From: Cryptomeria japonica
Lineage: Eukaryota; Streptophyta; Pinopsida; Cupressales; Cupressaceae
Length of the DNA stretch: 64,000 nt
NCBI RefSeq assembly: GCF_030272615.1
Contig: NC_081413.1
Span: forward strand, 610,027,209 to 610,091,208
Reading direction: 5' to 3'
The first letter of the stretch is position 1. Every line of letters begins with the position of its first letter. Of this stretch, positions 25,119-35,091 are shown piece after piece. Under the pieces are notes generated by a model, which worked only from the letters and a program-made list of their open reading frames with translations, did no database searches and was not told where the DNA came from. The position numbers and the translations under genes are program-made.

Positions 25119-26276
25119 TGTTGGCATTTTTGATGATGTTGTTGTGATTGTCATTGATGGACACACACTTGCTTTGAGATCACTTTTTGTATGTATGAGT
25201 TATGCTCAACCGATATTATGTATTATAGCCTTTAGGCTATCAATTTTTGCAGAAAGTGTCTACCGATCCCAAGCGGTATGAAGACCTCAAGCGGTTCGAG
25301 GATCTCAAGCGGTACGAAGGAACTGAAGCGGCAGTTATCATTTTTCGCAGTCTTCATTTTGGCAAACCGGTAATCAGTAAAATATGTGAACTAGTAATAG
25401 GTAAATGTATGAACCGGTATTACTCTATGATGAGTTACCAACTGGTATCATTTTTGTGATGAGTTATCATCCACTGACACTTTGGCAGTGATTCTGTGTA
25501 GTGTTACCAAATGTGTCTAGATGCACTGAACCTAGGAACTTGCAATGTAATCCTATTGGACCGACATGAAATCAGATTCCTTTATAAGGACATCATGTCT
25601 AGGGTTTTAAAGAGTCGTTAGGGGTTTTTGTGTGGTTGATGAAGTTTTGCATGTACGGTCACAGAAGAAGATTAGGTCTATGTGAAGAAACAGAGTGTGA
25701 AGATATTGAAGACTGAAGTAATGTTGAAATGCATTAACAATGAGCTATCAAGGATCTAACCAAGCATACTGTGCTAGTCTTTAGATCACTCACTTGTTGA
25801 TTACTCACATCTTCGACAAGTCTGTAACCCTTAACCGGGTAGGCTTGGCAAAGCCTTTGTAAATCTTCTAACAAGGTGGTTCACAACTGTGGATCTGAAA
25901 TCGTCTCACAAGGTAGTCTTTAATTGGACTTATCTCCTAATAGAGATTGAGATTCCTAACAGGATCTGTTCTGGTAAAGAACATTGTATGACCTTGACCG
26001 GTCTGACCTTAACCGGTCTGGTTACTATTCTGTAGATAGTTACTTGTGAGTTTCATCTCACCGTGGTTTTTCCCATTTTTGTTTTCACGTCAAAATTTCT
26101 TGTGTTATGGTGATTGTGCTTCTGTGGGTGAATGCCTTATTTGTTGTTTGGTTTGCATTTGTGTTAACCAGTTTGTTAGTAAAACTGCTATACCAGTTTA
26201 CTGCTAAACTATTTAAGTGTTTAAGTTCAGTATTTTTTGGTATACTAATTCACGCCCCCCCTCTTAGTATTCATCA
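25119..26276 (+). repeat. E3 5' LTR
   Basis: It holds three and a half 18-bp tandem units built on CTCAAGCGGTTCGAGGAT (25268-25331), a TATA-like TTTATAAGG (25581-25589), CACCGTGGTTTTTCCC with TTTTCACG after it (about 26060-26090), and TTCACGCCCCCCCTCTTAG near its end. Confidence 0.94.
25581..25589 (+). promoter_or_regulatory. TATA-like box of E3 5' LTR
   Basis: TTTATAAGG lies about 310 bp after the 18-bp repeats; the right LTR has the same box near 32068. Confidence 0.5.
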
Positions 26277-26278
26277 TT

Positions 26279-26290
26279 TGGTATCAGAGC
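26279..26290 (+). promoter_or_regulatory. E3 primer binding site (initiator-Met tRNA)
   Basis: TGGTATCAGAGC starts two bases after the LTR end TTCATCA. Confidence 0.96.
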
Positions 26291-26326
26291 CAACTTTTCT
26301 ATAATTTTAACCACTTGGAAAGAGAT

Positions 26327-27606
26327 ATGGGGGAATACACTGTGAAGGAACTTACTCATCGGCTCACTCAGACTGAGAAAGCCTATGATTAACTTAAAGT
26401 CAAATATAAGGCCTCTCTGGCAAAAAGAAGAGAGCATGCTGAAAAACTGATGGAACTAACTAAAAACAATTTCTTTGATGAAGCGGACATGGAAGCCCTA
26501 GTTGAAGAAGTTGAAAAACTGAATGAGTCTAATGCCAACCTAATAAGGGAGCTTGAAGGATTGACTATCAGGATGTGTCAAGAGCTTGAGAACCGGAGAA
26601 AAGATGAAGATCTGGTAAAAGACAAAGATCATGAGATCTCCAAGATGAAGCAAGAAATCAGTGCACTTACCACTCATCTCCAAGAGAGTAAAGTGGAAAA
26701 AGAAGAAATGCAAGGTGAACTAAACTTGGCTATTTCTGAGAATGCAACCTTGAAGGAGTCCAATGCTGTTATTTCCAAAGAACTCACTGAGTCAAAGGAA
26801 ATAATTGCCAAATTCAATAAGAGCATTGTTAAGCTAGAACAAAAGCTTGAATCAGCAAAACCAATGAAGAATACCACTAGACTTGGTTTTTCTAGTTATG
26901 AGGAAGGTGAGACCTCTGAAACAAAAGATGTAGAATCAAAGAAGCAACCAACATCAAAGGATAAAGGTAAGAAAAAGTTCAAACCTGTTTGCTTTAATTG
27001 TCTCAAGGAAGGACATACTGCTAATGTATGTAGAAATAAGGCTTACAATAACTTTCCTTACTTTCTAAACAATAAGCCTAGATCCAATAGATTCAATGGA
27101 AATTGTTATGCATGCAACAAGTTTGGGCATAGAGCATTTGAATGTAGGTCTATCATGCACAACACCAGAAGGTATCTTCAAAAGAGGCAAGGAGTTTTTC
27201 CTTATCCTCTGGGAACCAGAATCCAAATCGATTTAATACCTATAATCATCAGTCAGGTAGTCGTGGCTATCAAGCGGCAACCGGATGGAGAGTAACCTGT
27301 TTGATCTGTCATGGAAATGGTCACACTGCTGCAACATGCAAAAGGAAAAATGGAAACATGAATAATGGACCTTGGAGATCACTTGGAATGGTTTGCTATC
27401 ATTGCAACAAACCGGGACACCCTACCAGAACCTGCAGAATGAGAAAGAATATATCGGATGATAAACCAGTCACTCTAGAAGGAAAGATTGATGTTGAAAC
27501 TATTAAAATAGATATGAAGACAACATGGAAGAAGAAACCTGAAGAAGTGTCACAAGAAGAACCGGTTTCTACACCTACTGTGGAAGTCGTTGAACCGGCA
27601 AACTAA
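26327..27606 (+). pseudogene. gag: E3 ORF1: coiled-coil, four-CCHC gag-like protein (decayed)
   Basis: The ATG at 26327 (MGEYTVKELTHRL) lies 37 bp after the primer site. A stop at about 26390 interrupts the frame, which continues as a long Glu/Lys-rich coiled coil (26450-26870, with LTIRMCQELENRRKDED and KMKQEISALTTHLQE). Four CCHC knuckles follow: CFNCLKEGHTANVC (about 26990), CYACNKFGHRAFEC (about 27104), CLICHGNGHTAATC (about 27298) and CYHCNKPGHPTRTC (about 27391). A frameshift near 27200-27295 puts the last two in a different frame from the first two. No capsid domain of the E1 type is seen. The protein probably served RNA binding and packaging. E2 ORF1 has the same architecture. Confidence 0.87.
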
Positions 27607-28037
27607 GCTACAGAAAAGCTTAGGGGGAAACAAATCGGTGAAATGTTTCGAACCCCCGGTAAAAGACCTTAACTGGTATGTGATACCTGTCAATTGGCAG
27701 AAGACTGGAAACAGTAAAAGGCAAATTAGGGTTTACACCCTAATGGTGGAGCATTTATTATGGTAGGTGAAGAATTCATTTAAAAGGGATTTTCAAGTCA
27801 TTTTCACTTATCAATTTGCGAGCGAAGAAGTTTTCAAGTGCAAAGCGACAAAAGGCGATTTGTCTTACGATTCAGAGAGATTTCAAAACTTTGAAGAAGA
27901 ATCAGAAGATAATATCAATCGGTCAAGTGTAGAACTCAAAGCGGTAATCCAGCAACCGAAGTAGTGTGTGGCAAAGCGGAATTTGCAAGCCCCAAATCTC
28001 GATGTGTGAAGGTATTTTTTGAGTTTCTCTGTTTATC
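27607..28037 (+). other. E3 inter-ORF spacer, partly conserved in E2
   Basis: It contains TTAGGGTTT (about 27726), GCATTTATTAT (27751-27761), GAATTCATTT and TCATTTTCACT, short blocks also found before ORF2 of E2. A small ORF at 27767-27964 is not conserved in an obvious way. Confidence 0.45.
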
Positions 28038-31000
28038 ATGGCTTATGCATCGTACTCTAGTTCTAGTGCACCCATTGATTTAGTTGATTTCATCCAATAG
28101 AAGGCAAAATATAATGTCCTATCCCAAATACCTGCTGGCGTTATAGTTAAGGAAGGTATTTCGGATTATATTGATTGTAAAATTGAAGACCTGGGATCTC
28201 TAGTGATCCATTCTCAGTCAAGCCTATTCTACGAGAAGGACAAGAAGATCAAACCAGAATACAACATCTTGGAAAAGAAGAAGCTTCACAATGCAGTCTA
28301 CTTCCTTGAAGAATTTATAGATGATCACATCTGCATCATTCTAAGTAGAGTGCATGGTAACAAAATGTATTTAGAGCGGACACATGACATCACACTGGAA
28401 GCAATTCATGTCATCACCAGTTTCTGTAATGTTGGAGATGTGTCTGCCCTAAGGAAAGTCATTAAGATGGAAATGAGAAAGCTCCGGTTCTGTGAGTGAC
28501 CAACAGGGAATGACCATCAATACCATCAAGGATGATCTGGTCAAATATGCCTTCATGGTGATAGGTTACCGGACATTCCATGCTACCAAAATTAACTTTG
28601 TCTCTACTGTAGCTGTAAATGCCGCCTATAGGATGATCATGGAAGATGCCTCATTTGATTTATGTACTTGTATGCAAAGGCAACTTCTGGTGAATCTGAA
28701 GTCAATTAAACAGGACAATGCCTTGAAATTTAAATTTGGACAACTATTGGTCGGATTGTTCTTCTACTTCCAAGGCTATTTCCCAGGAGTCGGTGATATT
28801 CTGTGGTCTACTGACCAACTGGTTACCAAGCAAATCAGAGAAAGTCTTCAAGTGGTTGGAACTGGTTATCCTGAAGTCCTAAACAAATACTTTGATGAGT
28901 TCAGACGCAAGATGAGCCAAAGGGTGAGAATATCTGGTGATATTGTCAAGAAGTATGAAGAGGACATCTGCTTCACCATCAGAGTAGATGAGTGTATAAT
29001 GGAGGCGTTTGAGCTTAGAAAAGAAAAGGTGGGACCTATGGGATATGAGGTAATGTATGATATGCTAGATGGGTATGCTTCTACCCTACTTGCCTCACCA
29101 CTTGATTCTAAGAAGAAGAGAAACGGTACCTATCTAGAAAGGGTTACACCGATTGAAGAGCCTTCGGTAAAGAAGGGAAAGGCAGTGCCATCTGTATCGA
29201 CACCGATTACTTCAACAAGTCCTAAAGTGACCAAGCGGTCACTGGCAAAGAAGAAACCGAAAGTTGCACCTGCCAAGGTATTTGAGAGGAAGCGGAAGAC
29301 AAAAGGCAACACACCAGACTCGGAGGACACAGAATCTGAAGAACAACCTAAGAAGACTAGGCAAACAAGGAAGAAGACAAAAACAACTAGCAATGAACGA
29401 GCATCACCAGCACCAGTAAATATTGATATTTCCTCTTACAAACCTTTGACACATTGTCAAAGAACTATCAAGAATATTAGGAGAAAAGTGTTGAGTGATT
29501 TAGTAGATTGTTTTGATGATTTCAATGACAATGAGAAAGAGGAAGTAGAACAAGAAGTCATTCAATATTTATGTATTAATGACCAATAGCCATCAGAAAT
29601 TAAATTTGTGACACTGGATTCTTTATACAATTCTTTAGATAACAAATGGCGCATTGCCATAGAAAAGGAACAGGAAATAAGAGAGGAAATATTTGCTCAA
29701 TGTTTTCCTGATGTGTCTAATTCAAAACTTTATGAAGTTATGGAGAAATATAAAGGCCTCTTCTTCATGAGAAGAAGGAGACTCTTGTTGCTAGAAGGGA
29801 AAGTCCCTGAAGTGGTAAAAGATACCCACTCTCATGCCAAAGCCGCTCTGAGGTTGTACCAAGTGTCCGAAGCCAACAAGAAAGCTGAACAAGAACCGAA
29901 AATTGAAAAACCAGATGAGGTGTATGATAGTGCAGGAGAACCGGTCACTAAACAAATGGACCCTATTGACGTTGATGCTTTGGATGGTGAAAATGTCACC
30001 CCGGGTACAACAAAGGACAAAGCTGACAAAGAGAAAGTGGACAAGGAGAAAGAGGACAAAGAAAAGGTTGACAGAGAGCAAGTGGAAAATGAGAAAAAGA
30101 AACAAGAGGAGGAAAAGAGAAAACATGAAGAGAAGAGGAAACAAACAGAAGAGGAGAAAAAGAGAAAAGAGGAAGAGGAGAAGAGAAAAGAAGAGGAGAA
30201 GAAGAAACGGGAAGAGGAGAAGAAGAAATAGGAAGAGGAGAAGAAGAAGAAGAAGGAAGAAGAAAAGAAACAGGAAGAGGAGAAGAAGAAGGAAGAGGAG
30301 AAGAAAGAAGAAGAGAAGCGGAAAGAAGAAGAAAGGAAGAAGGAAGAAGAGAAAAGAAAGAAAGAAGCAGAGGAGGAAAAGAAGGTAGAAGAAGAAAAGC
30401 AAAAAGCCAAGAACAAGGAGGAAGCGACAAAGAGAGTACAAGTGGAGACCCCAAAGACAATTGGTAGTCAAGCCAAACCGGTTGATATTACCAGTCCCAT
30501 TGACCTCCAATCTGCAAATGAAATGGAGCTGCTGTAAAGCATTAAGCTTGCCCAAGAGTGACCGGAAGCGCTAAGGAGGAAGAAGGAGCAAGATGTTATT
30601 CAAACTGCGGTGGAAACTCTTACTAGTTTGATTCTCAGTACCAACCTCCCCAGTACCAATTCCTCTCTAGCTCAACTGAAACTCTTATGCATAGTTGTAG
30701 AGGACCAGGTGCAATGCCTAGAAGATGTTGCTGAAGCCAATGCTCAAAAGAAGCATCAAAAGGCACTGAACACTGCCTTAGTGAATATGTTAAATGAGCT
30801 CCGGTTTGAACTTTAGAAGGCACAGAAGGACACAAGAGATGCTATGGATGAGGGGAATCTACTGCTTAGTAAGATATGCCAACCCCATCTATTCTGTGAT
30901 GATGTGCTTGCTCACAAAGACAAACTACAATCTAATTTGCAGTCATACATAAGCACCTTCAAGATGCCCTATGATTCCTTCACCACATTTGGGCAAACCG

Positions 31001-31263
31001 TTCACCGGTTTCAACTCCAGACTACAAGAATAGAGTTACAAATCAGCAGTCGGACACAAGATTTGCAGGAACTTCAACCGGTTCTACTACCAAGACTGCA
31101 AATACTTCAGAAATGCTATCTCAATCTAGATGCCTTAACGGTCACTCAAGAGATGAGTACCTTGGATGCCATGGAGGAACAGGTTTTCCAGATGCAAATG
31201 GAAAGTGAGGTTGCTACCTCATTGCTTGAGTCATGGTCTTTATCCCTGAAGGCATTTATGTAG
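28038..31263 (+). pseudogene. E3 ORF2: unknown conserved protein of pol-less copia-like elements (decayed)
   Basis: Function unknown. The ATG at 28038 opens MAYASYSSSS. A stop lies near 28098 and a frameshift near 28490; from 28492 to 31263 one frame persists with stops near 29587, 30229, 30535, 30559 and 30814. Blocks shared with E2 ORF2, in order: IPAGV, DCKIEDLG, KIKPEY, IILSRVH, ITLEAIHVI, AFMVIGY, FDLCTC, KYFDEFRRKMSQRVRIS, KKYEEDICF, DECIMEAFELRK, MGYEV. Then come a Lys/Arg/Ser/Thr-rich basic region (29180-29400), a segment that includes LYEVMEKYKGLFFMRRRRLL (about 29731-29791), a very long Glu/Lys/Arg tract (30005-30420) and a C-terminal helical region ending at 31263. Length without the decay is about 1070 codons. 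No catalytic motif is seen. Position after the gag-like ORF suggests a structural, RNA-handling or targeting role. Confidence 0.82.
30005..30420 (+). repeat. Purine-only minisatellite coding a Glu/Lys/Arg helix
   Basis: Over about 400 bp the plus strand is almost pure A and G, in degenerate units like GAGGAGAAGAAGAAA. It encodes EEEKRK/EEEKKK repeats, typical of a charged single alpha helix. The reverse strand shows spurious Ser/Phe-rich ORFs. Confidence 0.9.
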
Positions 31264-31575
31264 GACTTTAAATCAGTTTTTGACAAGTTTCACTCTTTAT
31301 TGTCATAAACACTTATTATTTTAATGATAATGGAAATAGGGGTTATTCAGCTGCACTTTGTCATTGTTGGCAAAGAGGGGCTAGTATTCTATATTTAAAA
31401 TTTTGATGCATGTTATGTATACTTTCATGTTTATCTCTGTAAGGGAGTAGTATACATTGTATTTTCTACAAAAGGGGTAGTGTATATGCTTATGGGGAGT
31501 AATTTTGATTATGGTATATTTTTGTTGTAAAACACTTAGATGTCAAAATTTTTCCTAAGTGTTGCCATCAATGCC
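31264..31575 (+). other. E3 3' untranslated region with second polypurine tract
   Basis: It carries TTGTCATTGTTGGCAAAGAGGGG at about 31358-31380, resembling the terminal tract and its lead-in, and further purine blocks near 31440 and 31471. Confidence 0.6.
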
Positions 31576-31587
31576 AAAGGGGGAGAT
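31576..31587 (+). promoter_or_regulatory. E3 polypurine tract
   Basis: AAAGGGGGAGAT directly precedes the 3' LTR and is identical to those of E1 and E2. Confidence 0.93.
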
Positions 31588-32766
31588 TGTTGGCATTTTT
31601 TATGATGTTGTTGTGATTGTCATTGATGGACACACACTTGCTTTGAGATCACTTTTTGTATGTATGAGTTATGCTCAACCGGTATTTGTTCCAAATTGGT
31701 ATTATGTATTATAGCCTTTAGGCTATCGGTTTTTGCAGAAAGTGTCTACCAATCCCAAGTGGTATGAAGACCTCAAGCGGTTCGAGGATCTCAAGCGGTT
31801 CGAAGGAACTGAAGCGGCAGTTATCATTTTTTGCAGTCTTCATTTTGGCAAACCAGTAATCAGTAAAATATGTGAACTGGTAATAGGTAAATGTATGAAC
31901 CGGTATTACTCTATGATGAGTTACCAATAGATATTATTTTTGTGATGAGTTATCATCCACCGACACTTTGGTGGTGATTCTGTGTCGTGTTACCAAATGT
32001 GTCCAGATGCACTGAACCTAGGAACTTGCAATGTAATCCTATTGGACCGACATGAAATCAGATTCCTTTATAAGGACATCATGCCTAGGGTTTTAAAGAG
32101 TCGTTAGGGGTTTTTGTGTGGTTGATGAAGTTTTGCATGTACGATCACAGAAGAAGATTAGGTCTGTGTGAAGAAATAGAGTGTGAAGATATTGAAGACT
32201 AAAGTAATGCTGAAATGCATTAACAATGATCTATCAAGGATCTAACCAAGCATACTGTGCTAGTCTTTAGATCACTCACTTATTGATTACTCACATCTTC
32301 GACAATTCTGTAACCCTTTACTGGGTAGGTCTGGCAAATCCTTTGTAAATCCTCTAACAAGGTGGTTCACAACTGTGGATTTGAAATACTCTCACAAGGT
32401 AGTCTTTAATCTAACTTATCTCCTAACAAAGATTGAGATTCCTAACAAGATCTGTTCTGGTAAAGAACATTGTATGACCTTAACCGGTCTGACCTTAACT
32501 AGTCTGGTTACTATTCTGTAGATAGTTACTTGTGAGTTTCATCTCACCGTGGTTTTTCCCATTTGGGTTTCCACATCAAAATTTCTTGTGTTATGGTGAT
32601 TGTGCTTTTGTGGGTGAATGCCTTATTTGTTGTTTGGTTTGCATTTGTGTTAACCGGTTTGTTAGTAAAACTGTTATACTGGTTTACTGCTAAAGTGTTT
32701 AAGTGTTTAAGTTTCATATTTTTTGGTATACTAATTCACCCCCCCTCCCCCTCTTAGTATTCATCA
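31588..32766 (+). repeat. E3 3' LTR
   Basis: It starts TGTTGGCATTTTTTATGATG and ends TATTCATCA before ATGAT. The 18-bp repeats lie at 31754-31817. Confidence 0.94.
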
Positions 32767-34197
32767 ATGATCATGCAATCTAGGACAAGAATGCAATCAA
32801 TATTTTTTGTTGTTTTTGAGGTTTGGAAAAACTCTTAGAATGCAAACCTAAATATGTGACCCTTAGGAAATTTAAATGAAGTCAAGACCTTAAGAGGACA
32901 AGAGACAAATTGACAATGTCTCACCTATACGCTTGGATACTAAGATAGGTTTGACAAAATGATAATGACAAAAGGAAAAATGTTGTACAAGGTCAAGACT
33001 CCCTAACACTAATTTAGGGTTTAATATAAAGTTTTGATTTTTCAAGTTTGGCAAACCTAATTTTGAGATTAAATGCAAGAGGAAAATGATAATGACAATG
33101 ACCTAAGGATATGATATGAATATGATATGGTCTCAAGATATGATATGATATGACAAAATGATATGAACAAAGGATATGAATGGAAATGTTTGACAATGCC
33201 AACCTAAGAAAAGACCTAGGTTTTGGACTATGCAAAGTCTAACCCTAAGTGACTTGTATTTTGAGACAAGGATTTCCAATGTTTTGACAAGCCATGTTTG
33301 AATGTTGGATGAATACTTGGACAAGATTTTGGACCTTTGTTTGAACCTTGTTTTGAATTCAGTTTGGAGAATGTTTGGACTTGTTTGAAAAATGATGTAG
33401 GAGCAAACTTTTGATAAGCATAGAAGACAAAGTGTTTGGAATTGGACTTAAAAAAATCATGCTCATTCACAACATATCCTATGGCTGGCCAAGATAATAT
33501 TTGTTGAATCCTCTTTCTCAATACAACATTCAGTCAGATAGCTAGACGCTTGCTAGCACATGATCCCCCTTATAGTGCACTCACTTCTCAAGCATACCAA
33601 GCTTCACATTCAAGGGTCATCACTTCCCAATAATTTTCTATATCTAACTGAAGAGTACATGAGAGGTATCTTCAGCATGCACGTATCACAATGCCTGAGC
33701 CAATAGATAGAAGGATTTTGGCATCTAAAAACAAAATGTTCTAGTAAGGGCATCCATTCAGGTGGGTGTAGATCCGACGAATTTAATTGTCGCTACACCA
33801 TTCCAGCACCCGTTGTCTACAACTTTCATTGCATCCACAGTTATTTAGAGTGGTTCGGAAGAGGTTCGTCTTCAACCCCATCACCACTTAGGGTCATTCC
33901 CTCTCACCAATGCCTGTCGAGGTACCAAGCAAATTGGGAGGCAGGCCCACTATCTAAAGGTTAAAGCATGCAAGAAAATGAAAAATAAACATGGCATACA
34001 TGGTGTTCATGTATCCCTTAGAAAATGAAGTTTGCAACTAAGCTAGAAATCGCAAACACATGGTTTCGAATATGTCTTTGGCCGCATCCTACAACAAATG
34101 CATTAGTAGTTTGTTTGTTTAGGTCTTCCCCCAATGAATGCCAAGGTGATGCACAAATAATCAGTAATACACAAAACCTCTAAGTTTAGTAGAAAAA

Positions 34198-34495
34198 ACA
34201 ACATGCAAGCAAAAAGCAAAATAGAAACATGCAAACTGAAAAAAGCGATAGGCAAAAAAACAACTTGAAAAAAGAAACATGCAAGCAAAAAGAAAAATAG
34301 AAACATGCAACTAAAAAAATAATAATAGGAAAAAAAGCAACATGCAACTAAAAAGCAACATGTAAGCGAAGAAAAGTGGCATGCAATGAAAAAAGCTACA
34401 TGCAAATAAAAAAACAACAACATGCAAGTGAAGAAAAGAAATATGCAATGAAAAAAGCTACATGCAAATCAAAAAAGCAACATGCAAATCAAATA
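34198..34495. repeat. ACATGCAA-rich minisatellite in E4 leader
   Basis: The motif ACATGCAA or a close variant recurs at intervals of roughly 20-30 bp, separated by A-rich spacers, at least ten times. Confidence 0.85.
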
Positions 34496-34504
34496 GCTTC
34501 TTTA

Positions 34505-34750
34505 TGAATCACCTAATTAGACTATGTACAATTTGTCAACAAAAATGAAACTTAATTAACCACCTAATTAGATCTATGTGCAATTTGTTGCATGAAATGA
34601 AATTTAATTAACTGCCTAATTAGATCTATGTGCAATTTGTTGCATGAAATGAAAGATTAATCCAACACCTAATTAGGAACTAAATGAAATTTGAAGCATT
34701 AAAGGAAATATCAATCCAATCCTATTTAGGAACTAAGTGCAAGTTATTTG
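34505..34750. repeat. Tandem repeat of about 60 bp in E4 leader
   Basis: The unit CACCTAATTAGATCTATG followed by TGCAATTTGTTGCATGAAAT recurs three to four times with increasing decay toward 34750. Confidence 0.85.
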
Positions 34751-34912
34751 TTCAATTTTAAGCCTTTGACCAATTAAGCCCTGCAACAAACACATTATCT
34801 CTTTTGAATCCCACAGAAAAATAGTGATGAACACAAAAACCAAGAAATTTGGTCTTCTAGAACCTAGGTCTGATAAAAAAAACTCACAAAAGTATTAAAT
34901 TAGATGCATGTT

Positions 34913-34928
34913 CACGTCGGGTTCACCA
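34913..34928 (-). promoter_or_regulatory. E4 candidate primer binding site (tRNA-Trp)
   Basis: The minus strand reads TGGTGAACCCGACGTG a few bases after the LTR edge. Its complement CACGTCGGGTTCACCA ends in CCA and agrees with the T-stem/acceptor 3' end of plant cytosolic tRNA-Trp as I recall it; the acceptor half CGGGTTC pairs with the GGATCCG start of that tRNA. The tRNA identity should be confirmed by alignment. Confidence 0.65.
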
Positions 34929-35091
34929 AAAAATGTGATGTAGCAAAATGGAAATCATATCAAAGCATAAGTTATGCAACCACAAAACATAAAAAACTAA
35001 AACATTGATCCTATCACATCTAATAAAGATATGAAGACAAAGCACTTAAAACAAATATGCAAACCATAACAAAGTGCTTCCTCCATGATTC

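Larger units (their letters stand above)
25119..32766 (+). mobile_element. E3: non-autonomous copia-like LTR element with gag-like ORF1 and novel ORF2
   Basis: E3 has TGTTGGCA...TATTCATCA LTRs, a perfect ATGAT target duplication, an exact initiator-Met primer site, and a polypurine tract inside ATGCCAAAGGGGGAGAT. It lies on the plus strand inside E4. Its 5.3-kb internal region has no pol motif. It encodes ORF1 (coiled coil, four CCHC knuckles, 26327-27606) and ORF2 (28038-31263), both homologous in content and order to E2. The LTRs are close (about 95 percent by eye; the left lacks about 20 bp near 25212). Stops and two frameshifts show it is inactive. Confidence 0.92.
32767..34912 (-). other. 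E4 5' leader region
   Basis: This is the sense-upstream part of E4, between its primer site and the E3 insertion. I see no conserved ORF. The stretch 33530-33960 is less AT-rich and has several short conserved-looking phrases. Two tandem-repeat arrays follow toward the primer site. Confidence 0.55.

Noticed and set aside
29791-30555. Minus-strand Phe/Leu/Ser-rich ORF of 254 codons and others over the same span
   Set aside because: They are the reverse reading of the purine-only tract in E3 ORF2.
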